DNA of 64,000 bases from CAJCIW01 sp963833965 (GCA_963833965.1 CAWHZZ010000003.1:62001-126000), one strand, 5' to 3'. Shown: positions 36,735-46,498, counted from the first letter of the stretch. Translations and numbers: made by a program. The notes: generated by a model from the sequence alone, not told the origin.

Positions 36735-38216
36735 TTAGGAGTCTCGAGGAGTCAAGTCGACGACCAGAGCGGAAAGGTTGTCGCGTGCGCCAGCTTCGCA
36801 GGCAGAATACACGATTTTTTTTGCTTTAATGATAGCGGAATCGGTTGAATTGTGGACAGCTTCCACGATTGCTTTTGTTGGAGCCACATCGAAAACGCCA
36901 TCGGAACATAAAATTAAATGGTTCCCGGTGAGTGGTACAGCGGTGATTTTTGGCTTGTGGTTAATATATGGATTGTAAATATTGCCAATAGCTCTTGCAA
37001 CGGCAAGATCTCCGTTGACCCTATAAACTCCATTTTTTGAAGAGACCTTTCCTTTGCGTTTCTCGATGTATCTTTTATACCTGATATTCCCTGGCTTGGC
37101 ATCTTCGCTCAGCTGCATGGGCTCCCCGTTATTATTAAATACAGCCCTAGAATCTCCAACGTTAGCAGTCCAAATCATGCCATCTAAAAGCAAAACGACT
37201 GTAGCGGTACTGCCACAAGAATCACCCTGACCCGTTAAGCGGAGATCTTCATGTAGTTTGGGAAATGCATCTTTTAATGCACTCCAAATGCCTTCCGCTG
37301 ACAATTGCTTCCGATTATGTAGTCTTAGACATTCGATAAGAGTGGAAGATAACTGTTCGCTTAAAAAATGCGAAACTCTTTCGCCTTGGTAGCCGTGGCC
37401 GTCGAAAATGCCAAATAACTTAGCAGAATAAATCTTATTATTGATGTTTAATTCAAATTCCATTGCCAAATGGGCATCTTGCATTACCGCTTTTCCACCT
37501 TTATGAGAACAAATTCCAACCGATAAATTTCCGATTCGTCTTTCTTCGATTTCATGTGGAACCCAGTCTTTGGGAGGTTCGATATAATCGAATTTTTTTT
37601 CCTTTTCGCTGTTCATTTGTATGGTTGCATGTAGCAGGTTATTGCCTAAACGTTGGTTTATTGATTTGTTTTCAAATAAATCAACGGAAATCAATTTTTC
37701 CCATTTATTTCGATTGTCTATGGATTCGTTATTCAAATGATTTGCAATATCTGCGATTATGGCTTTTCGCATAAACGGGTAATCGATTGTATTCACATAT
37801 TTCAAGAGGTGCTTCTTTAATCGATCTGGCAAGGCATGCTCACCTTCGTTAAAGCAGAATCTGAATTCATTTGTCTGAGCGACTTCTATCGTCGACTTAA
37901 GGATCTCAATTCTTCGAGTTGTCATTGCTTGTACAACATCGCAATAGGCTTGATCTCTTGCTCCCAAATAACGTGTGACTAAAAAAGTGATTATGACCGG
38001 AAGTAAAATTGGGAATGTAATTATTGCAAGTAAAGCTGTTGCGATGATTTTATAGGCAGCAGTTTGATGGATAAAATTTTCAAGATATTGAATATCCAGG
38101 TTTAAAATGGCCTGAGCTCTTTCAGATACTTCTTTATTTTTCCGACTTTTTAAATAATCAAAGTCAGCGGGAAGTTGATATTCGGGGATGCTGGGGCTTG
38201 TAGCTATAGCTGTCAT
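36735..38216 (-). CDS. Membrane-anchored PP2C-type Ser/Thr phosphatase
   Basis: 493 residues. A hydrophobic segment of about 32 residues (around 57-88: IIATALLAIITFPILLPVIITFLV) could be one or two membrane spans. The C-terminal ~270 residues form a eukaryotic-type PPM/PP2C domain: MQDAHLAMEF, FGIFDGHGYQG, GSTATVVLLLDG, TANVGDSRAVF, GDLAVARAIGN, LILCSDGVFDV and ARDNLSALVV contain the metal-binding Asp residues. It dephosphorylates Ser/Thr in a Mn/Mg-dependent way. A host-directed or inclusion-membrane role is inferred. It is AT-rich and flanked by AT-rich leaders with TTGACA upstream. Confidence 0.85.
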   Translation of the reverse strand: MTAIATSPSIPEYQLPADFDYLKSRKNKEVSERAQAILNLDIQYLENFIHQTAAYKIIATALLAIITFPILLPVIITFLVTRYLGARDQAYCDVVQAMTTRRIEILKSTIEVAQTNEFRFCFNEGEHALPDRLKKHLLKYVNTIDYPFMRKAIIADIANHLNNESIDNRNKWEKLISVDLFENKSINQRLGNNLLHATIQMNSEKEKKFDYIEPPKDWVPHEIEERRIGNLSVGICSHKGGKAVMQDAHLAMEFELNINNKIYSAKLFGIFDGHGYQGERVSHFLSEQLSSTLIECLRLHNRKQLSAEGIWSALKDAFPKLHEDLRLTGQGDSCGSTATVVLLLDGMIWTANVGDSRAVFNNNGEPMQLSEDAKPGNIRYKRYIEKRKGKVSSKNGVYRVNGDLAVARAIGNIYNPYINHKPKITAVPLTGNHLILCSDGVFDVAPTKAIVEAVHNSTDSAIIKAKKIVYSACEAGARDNLSALVVDLTPRDS

Positions 38217-38414
38217 AATTAAAATTTAATTAAATTATAACTTTATAATGTATGTCAATAAACTAATTTATTTTTAATTATATCACAAATCTTAATAAAA
38301 TGTTAATAATATTTAACTTTTTTATTAATAATTTAAGTCTTTGTTATTTAGGTGCTTAGGAATAAATGAAATCTAACGCATTGAAGTTCAGTGCGTTGGA
38401 GGTGTGGGAGAGCT

Positions 38415-39350
38415 TTATTGAGACGTTTGAGAAGATTTAACGATATAGCCTTGCTTGAGCTCGGCTAGGTAGACGATCCATAACCCGAAGGAGACGACTC
38501 CTGTGGAGATCAGGATTGTCCAGGAGATCGGCTCGCCCAGAAAAATCAGGCCGTTAAGAGAGGCGAAAATCGGGCTGAGAAGGCCCACGAATGAGAGGAA
38601 CGTCGCCGTAAATCTCTTCAGCATCAGGCCGTAAAGATTGTAGCAAATAATATTTGAAATAAGGGTCATGAGGAGGGTCCCTTTCATAACGGGGCTGATA
38701 TTTTCCAATTGAAAAGGAAGGGGATTCCAGCCTTCGACGAGAAATGAGTGGCCGAACGCCAAAAGCCCGCCGAAGAGCATGCTGGCGCCATTGGCCATGA
38801 GAGGGGAGATCGCATGGTCTTTGACGACAACGCGCAAAATCACCCAGCCATAAACAGAGCATAGGGCTGCCCCCATAATGGCAAGGGATGGCCAAGAAAA
38901 GAAGCTAAAGGCGTTGAGCAATTCCTCTGAGCCGGTTTGCGTCAGGAGGACGGGAATGAAGCCGAGGAAGCCGATGCCCAGGCCAAGCCATTTGCGGCCA
39001 TTCATTTTTTCATTGAAATGCAGGTAGGAAAATAGCGCGGCAAAGAAAGGTGAAAGGCTATAAATGAAGCATGTCTTTGCAGCGGAAAGGTACTGCAGCC
39101 CCCAAAACTCGAGGGCGTTTGTCAGATAGATGCTGAAGAATGACAGCAGCAAGATCGAAAAGAACTGAATCCGGTTTAGTTTGAAGGCGGAGCGCTTAAA
39201 CAGGGCCAAAAATCCGAGAAGCAGCAACCCGGCGAGGACCATTCTCGCTCCTGTCAAAAACAGGGGAGGGCAATATTGCAAGGTCATCTTTCCCAGCGAA
39301 AAAACGCTGGACCAGAGCGCATACATGAAAATGACGATCGCTATCGACAT
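38415..39350 (-). CDS. EamA/DMT-family transporter
   Basis: 311 residues, about ten transmembrane helices in two EamA repeats. The usual N-terminal ALWSSVFSLGK, FLTGARMVLAG and the GxP/LSP motif (SLSPFFAAL; LSPIFASLNGLIFLGE) are present. Chlamydiae use a DMT carrier of this type for S-adenosylmethionine uptake; whether this is that transporter is not readable. It lies between the AT-rich island and the SopB-like pair and is not closely similar to the DMT gene at 9410. Confidence 0.85.
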   Translation of the reverse strand: MSIAIVIFMYALWSSVFSLGKMTLQYCPPLFLTGARMVLAGLLLLGFLALFKRSAFKLNRIQFFSILLLSFFSIYLTNALEFWGLQYLSAAKTCFIYSLSPFFAALFSYLHFNEKMNGRKWLGLGIGFLGFIPVLLTQTGSEELLNAFSFFSWPSLAIMGAALCSVYGWVILRVVVKDHAISPLMANGASMLFGGLLAFGHSFLVEGWNPLPFQLENISPVMKGTLLMTLISNIICYNLYGLMLKRFTATFLSFVGLLSPIFASLNGLIFLGEPISWTILISTGVVSFGLWIVYLAELKQGYIVKSSQTSQ

Positions 39351-39417
39351 AATATTTTAATAAAAAGGGAACATCATACCAGTAAAAACGAATAGAATCA
39401 ATCGGTTAGTAAATATT

Positions 39418-41268
39418 TTATTTGCGCTTTGAGGCGATGATGGAGCGGTGCTTGATTTGGGGAGACTTTTCGTTGAGGACTTTTTTGGGGAAAACAGAGG
39501 GAAAATTAAAAATGAGCGTCAGGGGCAGAAAGGGAAGGGTGAAGGGCAGCGGCCCCAGCCAGTGACGGTTCTTGCCGCCCGTCAGTAAATACCCGAGGTG
39601 CCTTGCTGCAGTGATGGCCATTAGGGGAAGATAAAATAAAATAACGACGGGGATGAGAGATAGTGCATAAAATGCTCCGGCCTTCATTTTTTCTTTCATT
39701 GGAAAGTCGGTCAGGTATCGCTGGGGCAGTAATCGCGCAATGCGGGGATTTTGAATGAGACCTCGATGTAGAGTAAATCCTAGGGTTTTTGTCTTTAGTT
39801 TTTGGCCTGCCACGGTGCCCTTTCGATTGCAAGCGTATCGGGTCATCTGATGTCCTGCCATCCAATTGGCGGCGAAGAGCTCTTTAAAGCGATAATCGTC
39901 GATCAGCCCGCAAATATTCTCCGGCAGGGGCAGACCCAAATCCATCCATTGCTGCAAAGCGCTGGAAAGCGCGACTATCATGCTCGTTCGGTCTACGCTG
40001 CTCTTGCAATGGTAGACGGTAGGGATGCCGAGAAGTTTGCACAAATAGTCTCGGGCGAAAAGTTCTTCCTCGGGGGCAAGATCGCTTCGCTCCAACAATT
40101 TGAGGGTTGAGACGATTTTTGGCGTGAGTTTTTGCCGAGCCAAAGCAGTCAGAGAAAAGTATCCCTCCTCTGAAATTTCAACGGAGCGAGAATGCCCCGT
40201 GAAAAAAGGGGGTAGCCAAGATTTCAATCGGTCCAATGAATCGAAAACATTGGAAAAAAGGATCGGATTGAACTTCACCTTGTATTTGGCTCCGGGGCAT
40301 TGGGGGTCTTCGATTGTGATAACGCCTTTGTTCTTCAAATGATCAAATGCTTTGAGTTCATTTTCGAGATAAGTTCTTTCAGGAAATGTGACAATCGGGG
40401 TTTCAAAATGGCCGATCCAGGAACTGGTGAGAAGAGAATTGACCGCGTAATCGAGCTGGTAGACGCTATTGCCTTGGGCGTCTTTGGTCTCTGTGATCCC
40501 TTTTCTCTTCGACTTAATCTCATTGAAAAAGATAAAACTCGCTTGCTCGAGCGCTTTCTTTTCTGTGTCGGGGCGTCCGGCATAGCAGATGCTCTCTCCT
40601 TTTTTTGTTTGGACGAGGCGCAAATTCCCCGTATTTTCTACAGTTCGATCGCTGGTTGAGGAGATGCCTTGGGAGAGATAGATGATCTTTCCATCTCTGT
40701 CGAAGGCCTTGCCATTCATTGGACTGTTTTTGGCCAAAAGATGGTGCGTTTCTAAGAGGGAATCGTCTTGTAATTTCAGGTTGTGGCGGAGCTGTTTATC
40801 TTCAATGGTCGGATGGCAGATCAAGTCGTCTCGGTCGATGGCGCTAAAAGAGATCTGTCTTTTTAATTGATCAACTTCTCGCTCTGTCAGCTCTCGGTAA
40901 AACTGCTCTTTGCCCATCCACGCTTTGGAGAGGATGGGAAATGTGTCTTTGAGGTGGGCTTTGAGACCGTGGATCACTTGAAAATCGGGGAAGCGTCGCC
41001 TTAATTCCTCTTCGCAGATCTGATCGAGGTTTTTGAAGGGGCCTCGCTCAGATTGCGCCTGCCACTTAGACTTTAACACACTGAAGGAAGAATCTGTCTG
41101 ATAGGTAATGCAGCTTTTCCATAAGCCTTGGTCGATGTATTCAGCAAAATTCCGGCCCTCTTTTTTGCTGGGGTGCAGCCGGTCGAGGGCCTGGGCGGGG
41201 ACCTCTTGGATTTTTTTTTGCAGCAGGAGGTCTTTGTTAAGGGGGATGGTGAGGGTATAATCGATCAT
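39418..41268 (-). CDS. SopB/IpgD-like inositol-phosphate phosphatase family protein, copy 1
   Basis: 616 residues. The CX5R loop YHCKSSVDRTS (Cys421) resembles the CKSGKDRTG loop of the SopB/SigD/IpgD phosphoinositide phosphatases and is followed, as in that family, by LFAANWMAGHQMTRY and an RKGTVAG segment. The N-terminus is MIDYTLTIP. Near the C-terminus are two hydrophobic stretches (LSLIPVVILFYLPLMAI; LPFTLPFLPLTLIFNF) and a basic tail, so a membrane anchor is likely. The Gly of CKSG is Ser here. A 3-base gap separates it from its paralogue upstream. Host phosphoinositide targeting is inferred. Confidence 0.7.
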   Translation of the reverse strand: MIDYTLTIPLNKDLLLQKKIQEVPAQALDRLHPSKKEGRNFAEYIDQGLWKSCITYQTDSSFSVLKSKWQAQSERGPFKNLDQICEEELRRRFPDFQVIHGLKAHLKDTFPILSKAWMGKEQFYRELTEREVDQLKRQISFSAIDRDDLICHPTIEDKQLRHNLKLQDDSLLETHHLLAKNSPMNGKAFDRDGKIIYLSQGISSTSDRTVENTGNLRLVQTKKGESICYAGRPDTEKKALEQASFIFFNEIKSKRKGITETKDAQGNSVYQLDYAVNSLLTSSWIGHFETPIVTFPERTYLENELKAFDHLKNKGVITIEDPQCPGAKYKVKFNPILFSNVFDSLDRLKSWLPPFFTGHSRSVEISEEGYFSLTALARQKLTPKIVSTLKLLERSDLAPEEELFARDYLCKLLGIPTVYHCKSSVDRTSMIVALSSALQQWMDLGLPLPENICGLIDDYRFKELFAANWMAGHQMTRYACNRKGTVAGQKLKTKTLGFTLHRGLIQNPRIARLLPQRYLTDFPMKEKMKAGAFYALSLIPVVILFYLPLMAITAARHLGYLLTGGKNRHWLGPLPFTLPFLPLTLIFNFPSVFPKKVLNEKSPQIKHRSIIASKRK

Positions 41269-41271
41269 GGA

Positions 41272-43116
41272 TCAGCCCTCGTCGTCTTCTTTGTCCTCTT
41301 TGCCCCCGCGTTTTCCACCGGCGATGATCAATCGCTCTCCAACTTGGGGAGAATCTTCATTGAGAAGTTTTTTCGGGAAGATCGTTGGAAAATTAAAAAG
41401 AAGTGTGAAAGGAAGGGAGGGAAGAGCAAATTTGGTTGGCCCGATCCAGTGGCGGTTTTTGCCTCCTGTGGCGAAATAAGCGATGTGTCTCACCGACGCG
41501 ATCAGGGTCATAGGAAGGTAGAAAAGGATCGCCAGGGGAAGCAAGAGGGCGATGTAAAGAGTGCTGTATTTGACTTTTTCCGCGATGGGGAAATCTTTCA
41601 GATAACGTTCGGGGAGAAGTCGAGTGATGAGGGGGTTTTGGATGATGCCGCGTGAAAGCGTGTAGCCCAAGTTTTTGTTGTTGAATGTTTGGCCCGCGAC
41701 CGTTCCTTCTGCGCCGCGCGAATAGCGCGTGATCTGGTGTCCTACCATCCAGTTGGCGGCGAAAAGCTCTTTGAATCGCTCGTCTTTGAGCAGCTCGCAT
41801 AGGTCTTGGGGTAGCGGCAGTTTCAAATCGATCCATTGTTTGAGAGCGGATGAAATGGCGTTGGCAATGCCTGTTCGGTCGGTGCTGCTTTTGCAGTGAT
41901 AGACGCAAGGGATTTCCAAAAGTTTGCAAAGATAATCGCGGACAAGCCACTCTTCTTCGGGGAGCAAGTTGTACTCTTTTAGATTTTCTTCCAACCTTTG
42001 GAAGCAAGTGCGGATGCTCGAAATCCTCTCAGTGGGCAAATGGGGAAGTTTGGCTTCCGCGACCGCTTTCAATTCAATCAAGCCCTCCTCTGAGACCTCT
42101 CCTGAACGGGAATGCCCCGTAAAGAAGGGGGGGAGCCACTGAGAGAGTTTGGCGAAGATATCGGAAGAGCGGGAAAATAAAATGGGGTTGAATTGGACCC
42201 GGTAGTTCAATCCAGGGCAATTGGGATCTTCGATCCTGATCGGCCCTTTTTGCCTGAGATCGAGAAAAACTTGACGCTCACTCTCGACGACAGCGCGCTC
42301 AGGGAATGGTGAAATGATGGATTTTTTGCTCCAGATCCAGGGCATGGAAAGAGTCGAGTTGACGACGTAGTCCAGTTGATAGATGGTCATTCCATTCTCA
42401 TCTACAGTCTTTGTGATTCCTTTTCCTTTTGTCTTCAATTCGTTCAAAAAGATAAATGAGGCCTGCTCTAATGCCTTGCGCTCTGTCTCGGGGCGGCCGG
42501 CATAGCAGATGCTCTCTTTATCTTTTGTTTGGACGACGCGCAGATTAGTTGTGTTGGGAGATTGCCTATCGCTTGGGCTGCATATCGCTTGGGAAAGGGT
42601 GACCACTTTGCCATCTTCGCGGATGAAACTTTGCCCATTCACTGGGCTATTTTTAGAAAAGATGTGCTCGGTCTGCAAGACGCTGTCATCGGACAAATGG
42701 AGTTGTTTTCGAAGTTCGGAATCTTCGATCTTCGGCGAGCAGATCAGGTTGTCGCGGTTGATGGCGCTATAGGCGATCTGTCTTTTAAATTTGATCTCTT
42801 CCTGCGGCTTCAAAGATCCAGCAGGAAAGCGACGCTTAACTTCCGCCTCGCATAGGGCCTCTAAGCTCGCATGCGGTTTTGTGCCTTGGGCCGTCAGCTT
42901 AGCGCGCAGAACACCGTAGGAAGGGTCTTTTTGAAAGGAAATGCGCGTTTTCCATACGCCCTCGTCGACATATTCTACGTAAGGGGAAACTTCCCTCTTT
43001 TCCGGATGGAGTTTATCGAGGAAAGCCGAAGGGGCTTTGCGCAATTTTGCGGGCAAAGTGGGCGCAAGCTTGGCGCTTATAAAAGCAGGAATAGAAATTG
43101 TATAATCTATTGGCAT
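41272..43116 (-). CDS. SopB/IpgD-like inositol-phosphate phosphatase family protein, copy 2
   Basis: 614 residues, co-linear with copy 1 throughout. The catalytic loop is YHCKSSTDRTG (Cys408), followed by FAANWMVGHQITRY and EGTVAGQTF. It starts MPIDYTISIP. The same double hydrophobic region lies near the C-terminus (IALLLPLAILFYLPMTLI and PSLPFTLLFNF), followed by an acidic/Lys tail (GKEDKEDDEG) that differs from copy 1. The two share an operon. The start has an AT-rich upstream region. Function as for copy 1. Confidence 0.7.
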   Translation of the reverse strand: MPIDYTISIPAFISAKLAPTLPAKLRKAPSAFLDKLHPEKREVSPYVEYVDEGVWKTRISFQKDPSYGVLRAKLTAQGTKPHASLEALCEAEVKRRFPAGSLKPQEEIKFKRQIAYSAINRDNLICSPKIEDSELRKQLHLSDDSVLQTEHIFSKNSPVNGQSFIREDGKVVTLSQAICSPSDRQSPNTTNLRVVQTKDKESICYAGRPETERKALEQASFIFLNELKTKGKGITKTVDENGMTIYQLDYVVNSTLSMPWIWSKKSIISPFPERAVVESERQVFLDLRQKGPIRIEDPNCPGLNYRVQFNPILFSRSSDIFAKLSQWLPPFFTGHSRSGEVSEEGLIELKAVAEAKLPHLPTERISSIRTCFQRLEENLKEYNLLPEEEWLVRDYLCKLLEIPCVYHCKSSTDRTGIANAISSALKQWIDLKLPLPQDLCELLKDERFKELFAANWMVGHQITRYSRGAEGTVAGQTFNNKNLGYTLSRGIIQNPLITRLLPERYLKDFPIAEKVKYSTLYIALLLPLAILFYLPMTLIASVRHIAYFATGGKNRHWIGPTKFALPSLPFTLLFNFPTIFPKKLLNEDSPQVGERLIIAGGKRGGKEDKEDDEG

Positions 43117-43286
43117 AATATTTAACTTTTGTTTCGCTTAATTATAAATTGTTAATTATTATAAAGAAATGGAATTAAATTTTTATTACTGAGAAATCGA
43201 AGTTTTTTTTGGTGTTTGTTGCTAAATATTTCCTTGGAACATTACAATTAAATTAAAATTAAACATATATAAGGGCTTTTTCCCGT

Positions 43287-44282
43287 ATGCTTAAGCCATT
43301 AAAGCGCATTGCAGTCACTGGGGCTGGGGGCCAGATCGCCTATAACCTTATTTTTAGAATCGCCTCTGGAGAAATGCTGGGGCCGGATCAGCCCATTGCT
43401 TTGGATCTCCTAGAGCTTCCACATGCCCTCGATTCATTAAAAGGGGTGGTCATGGAGCTTGAAGATTGCGCTTACCCCTTGCTCAAAGAGATCAGGATTG
43501 GATTTGAACCTGTAAAGGTTTTTGAAGGGGCCAATTACGCTTTGCTCGTCGGCGCCAAGCCGAGAGGGCCGGGAATGGAGCGTAAAGATCTTCTTGGGGA
43601 CAACGGCCAGATCTTCATCGAACAAGGAAAGGCGTTAAACACGTCCGCTGCTTCCGACCTACTCGTCTTTGTTGTGGGCAACCCTTGCAACACGAACTGT
43701 CTCATCGCCATGCACCATGCGCCTAAGATTCCGAAGGAGCGTTTTTTTTGCATGATGCGGCTCGATCAAAATCGGGCGATGAGCATGCTGGCCCAGAAAG
43801 CGGGTGTTCCGGTCACCGATGTCAATCATATGGCCGTGTGGGGAAATCACTCTGCGACCCAAGTTCCCGATTTTCTCAATGCAAAGATCCAGGGCAAACC
43901 TGCTCTCGAAGTGATCAAAGATCGAAAGTGGTGCGAAGAGCAGTTTGTCCCTCTCGTTCAAAAAAGAGGGGCTGCTGTGATTGCGGCGCGAGGAAAATCT
44001 TCTGCGGCATCGGCGTCCAACGCAATCATCGACTCTATCCGCTCTCTTGTTTTTCCCACTGCGGGCGACGATTGGTTCTCGATAGGCCTCTCATCGCAGG
44101 GAAACCCTTATGGCATCAAAGAAGATCTGGTCTTTTCTTTCCCCTGCAGATCGAAAGGGAACGGTAAGGTCGAGATCGTAAAAAGCGTTCCCTGGGACGG
44201 CTTCTTAAAAGAGAAAATTGCGCTCAGTGAAAAGGAGCTTCTCGAAGAGAGAGACCTCGTCGCCAACTTATTAAAGGGTTGA
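43287..44282 (+). CDS. mdh: Malate dehydrogenase
   Basis: Oxidises malate to oxaloacetate with NAD. 331 residues of the dimeric cytosolic-type branch: GAGGQIAYNLIFRIA (NAD loop), GAKPRGPGMERKDLL (mobile loop with substrate Arg), GNPCNTNCL, RLDQNRA and the catalytic His in VWGNHSATQVPD. The order with citrate synthase, 4 bases downstream, forms a TCA unit. Confidence 0.96.
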   Translation: MLKPLKRIAVTGAGGQIAYNLIFRIASGEMLGPDQPIALDLLELPHALDSLKGVVMELEDCAYPLLKEIRIGFEPVKVFEGANYALLVGAKPRGPGMERKDLLGDNGQIFIEQGKALNTSAASDLLVFVVGNPCNTNCLIAMHHAPKIPKERFFCMMRLDQNRAMSMLAQKAGVPVTDVNHMAVWGNHSATQVPDFLNAKIQGKPALEVIKDRKWCEEQFVPLVQKRGAAVIAARGKSSAASASNAIIDSIRSLVFPTAGDDWFSIGLSSQGNPYGIKEDLVFSFPCRSKGNGKVEIVKSVPWDGFLKEKIALSEKELLEERDLVANLLKG

Positions 44283-44286
44283 AAAA

Positions 44287-45447
44287 ATGGCAGAAGAAGA
44301 GGTCTTATTTCAGATCACGAAGGACAAGCTCGAGACGGGCATGCGCGGATTTCCCGTCGGTTATTGCACGACCTCACACGTCGATCCCCAGAAGGGGCTC
44401 TTTTATATGAACAAGCCGGTCGCCGAATTGAGCTTCTGGGACCCTGTGCAAGTGATTTACTTGCTCTACACGGGAAAAGAGGGCACCGCGGCTGAAATCG
44501 ACAAGTTCAAGAAGGACCTTCTGGAGCGAGGACTCTGCGGCCAAGAAACCGTCGAAGCAGTGAAGCGGCTTCCCCGTCACGGGCATCCTATGAAGCTTTT
44601 CTGCTCGAGTTTGTTGATTTTAGGGATGTACGAGTCTTCTGGAGATTACAAAGAGGACTGCCTCAATTTGATCGCAAAAATTCCTCATCTCACAGCGATT
44701 GTGATCAACCATCACGCCGGATGGGGAGAGACCCCAGGTCCCCGCCCTGAACTAGGCTACATGGAGAATTTCGCCCAAATGCTCAAAGTGCCCGGGGCCG
44801 ATCTCAATGAGCTGACGCGAGCATTTAAACTCTTCAACATCCTCCACTTTGACCATGGCGGCGGCAACCTATCGACCTTTGTTGGCAAAGCCGTAGCTTC
44901 CGGCTTAGAAGACATGTATGGCTCGATCTGCTCCGCGATGTGCGCTCTCGCCGGCCCACGGCATGGCAGAGCGAATCAGGACTGTTTGGAGTTTGTCCGG
45001 GAAGTTTTGAAGGAGGTTGGCAAAAACGCAACTCCATCCCAAATCGAAGCGTTGATCCGCCACCGTTTGGCAAACAACCAATTGGTCTTTGGCTTCGGTC
45101 ATGCGGTCCTCCGCGTCGAAGATCCGCGCGCGACTGTCCAGTATGACTTTGTCAAAAAGCACTATCCCGACCATCCTCTCGTCAAAATCGCCCTTCTGCT
45201 GCGCACCGAAGGGACCAAGGTCTTGAGCGAAAATCCCAAAATCGCGGATCCCCACCCCAATGTCGACGCGGTCTCTGGGACAATGCTCACGGCGGCGGGC
45301 TTCGGCTATCCTGAATACTACACCATCTTGTTCGGCTTAAGCCGGACAGTCGGCATCGCAATCCAAATTGTCTACGAGCGCTGCGAGGCGCGCGGAGGCA
45401 AAGGCACTCCGATCGTTCGCCCTAAATATCTATTCAAACCTCGTTGA
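44287..45447 (+). CDS. gltA: Citrate synthase
   Basis: Condenses acetyl-CoA and oxaloacetate. 386 residues. Active-site regions are FDHGGGNLSTFVGKAVAS (His), AGPRHGRANQDCLEFV, FGFGHAVLRVEDPRA (His, Arg) and the Asp region NVDAVSGTMLTAAGFGYPEYYT. The substitutions HGGGN (for HELNAS/HDGEH) are like those of the eukaryotic-type long branch. Chlamydiaceae have lost this gene; its presence points to a fuller TCA cycle. Follows mdh by 4 bases. Confidence 0.95.
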   Translation: MAEEEVLFQITKDKLETGMRGFPVGYCTTSHVDPQKGLFYMNKPVAELSFWDPVQVIYLLYTGKEGTAAEIDKFKKDLLERGLCGQETVEAVKRLPRHGHPMKLFCSSLLILGMYESSGDYKEDCLNLIAKIPHLTAIVINHHAGWGETPGPRPELGYMENFAQMLKVPGADLNELTRAFKLFNILHFDHGGGNLSTFVGKAVASGLEDMYGSICSAMCALAGPRHGRANQDCLEFVREVLKEVGKNATPSQIEALIRHRLANNQLVFGFGHAVLRVEDPRATVQYDFVKKHYPDHPLVKIALLLRTEGTKVLSENPKIADPHPNVDAVSGTMLTAAGFGYPEYYTILFGLSRTVGIAIQIVYERCEARGGKGTPIVRPKYLFKPR

Positions 45448-45501
45448 CAGCGAACTAATTTGTAATTATTATTAAGTTATATGTAATTAACTTAAATAAT
45501 A

Positions 45502-46434
45502 ATGAAATTAACTGTTATTGTTTTATTTACTCCTTTAATTGTCTCGGCAGGCGTTTTTAATCCGAGCGCCATGCCGGATAGCCATGTTTGGCTGGACGCG
45601 GAAGCTCTCTATTGGCAATCTAACATGGGTTCATTGAGTTACGGCATCGAGCACGGTCATGTCAAACAACTAGATTTTGATTGGAATTGGGGGGTGCGCG
45701 CAGGACTCGGGTATAAGATTCCGCATGACAAATGGGACCTTTATGCCGTTTACACCCACTTAATTGGAAATGCTCACGGTCATGCCGGCGAAGGGCATGC
45801 CGTCTTCCCCTCGTGGGCCTTTGCTGGGGGGGGTTCATTTTCTAAAAAAGCCAAAGCCCATTGGCATATGGACCTAAATATGGGCGATCTCGAACTCGGC
45901 AGAAATTGCCTGCCCAGCAAATGGCTTCTTTTCCGGCCTTTCATGGGAGTGCGCGGCCTTTCCATCGACAACGATTACACCGTGGATTACACGGGGGGAT
46001 CTCTTGCTTCATCCGATTTCCATGCGGACAGCGATTTTTGGGGCGTCGGCCTGCGCGTCGGCGTCGACTCGTTATGGGGCTTAGGAAAGGGCTTAGGAAT
46101 CTACGGCAATGGTTCTGCGTCTTTACTCTCAGGCCACTTCGATGTCCATGAGACCGAAAAATTCAAAAAAGGCCATTCATCCCATGTCAACATCGAAAAC
46201 GACGTCGATAATGTCGTCGCTGCGGCAGATCTTGCATTGGGGCTGCAGTGGGACTACTTATTTTCCAACGACCGCTTTCACTTTGGGTTTAAATTCGGCT
46301 GGGAATTCAATATTTTTTTCGATCAAAACCAGCTATTCAATTTTTTGAGCTCGGATCACCCCAGCTCCATCCAATTTAAAAAAGACGATCTTACCTTCCA
46401 AGGGTTGACTTTGGGATTGCGATTTGATTTTTAA
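45502..46434 (+). CDS. Legionella-OMP/MOMP-like outer-membrane beta-barrel protein
   Basis: 310 residues. The signal peptide (KLTVIVLFTPLIVSAG) precedes alternating aromatic beta strands: VWLDAEALYWQSNMGSLSYG, DFDWNWGVRAGLGY, WDLYAVYTHL, and a final GLTLGLRFDF ending in Phe, the outer-membrane insertion signal. The pattern fits the Legionella_OMP-like porins found in non-Chlamydiaceae chlamydiae in place of classical MOMP. Several Cys are absent, so disulphide cross-linking is not expected. Transport specificity unknown. Confidence 0.8.
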   Translation: MKLTVIVLFTPLIVSAGVFNPSAMPDSHVWLDAEALYWQSNMGSLSYGIEHGHVKQLDFDWNWGVRAGLGYKIPHDKWDLYAVYTHLIGNAHGHAGEGHAVFPSWAFAGGGSFSKKAKAHWHMDLNMGDLELGRNCLPSKWLLFRPFMGVRGLSIDNDYTVDYTGGSLASSDFHADSDFWGVGLRVGVDSLWGLGKGLGIYGNGSASLLSGHFDVHETEKFKKGHSSHVNIENDVDNVVAAADLALGLQWDYLFSNDRFHFGFKFGWEFNIFFDQNQLFNFLSSDHPSSIQFKKDDLTFQGLTLGLRFDF

Positions 46435-46498
46435 TGAATTAAACTTGCACACAAAAACATAAAGAATCGGTTTTTGACGGCGTCGGACTGTCACTGAC

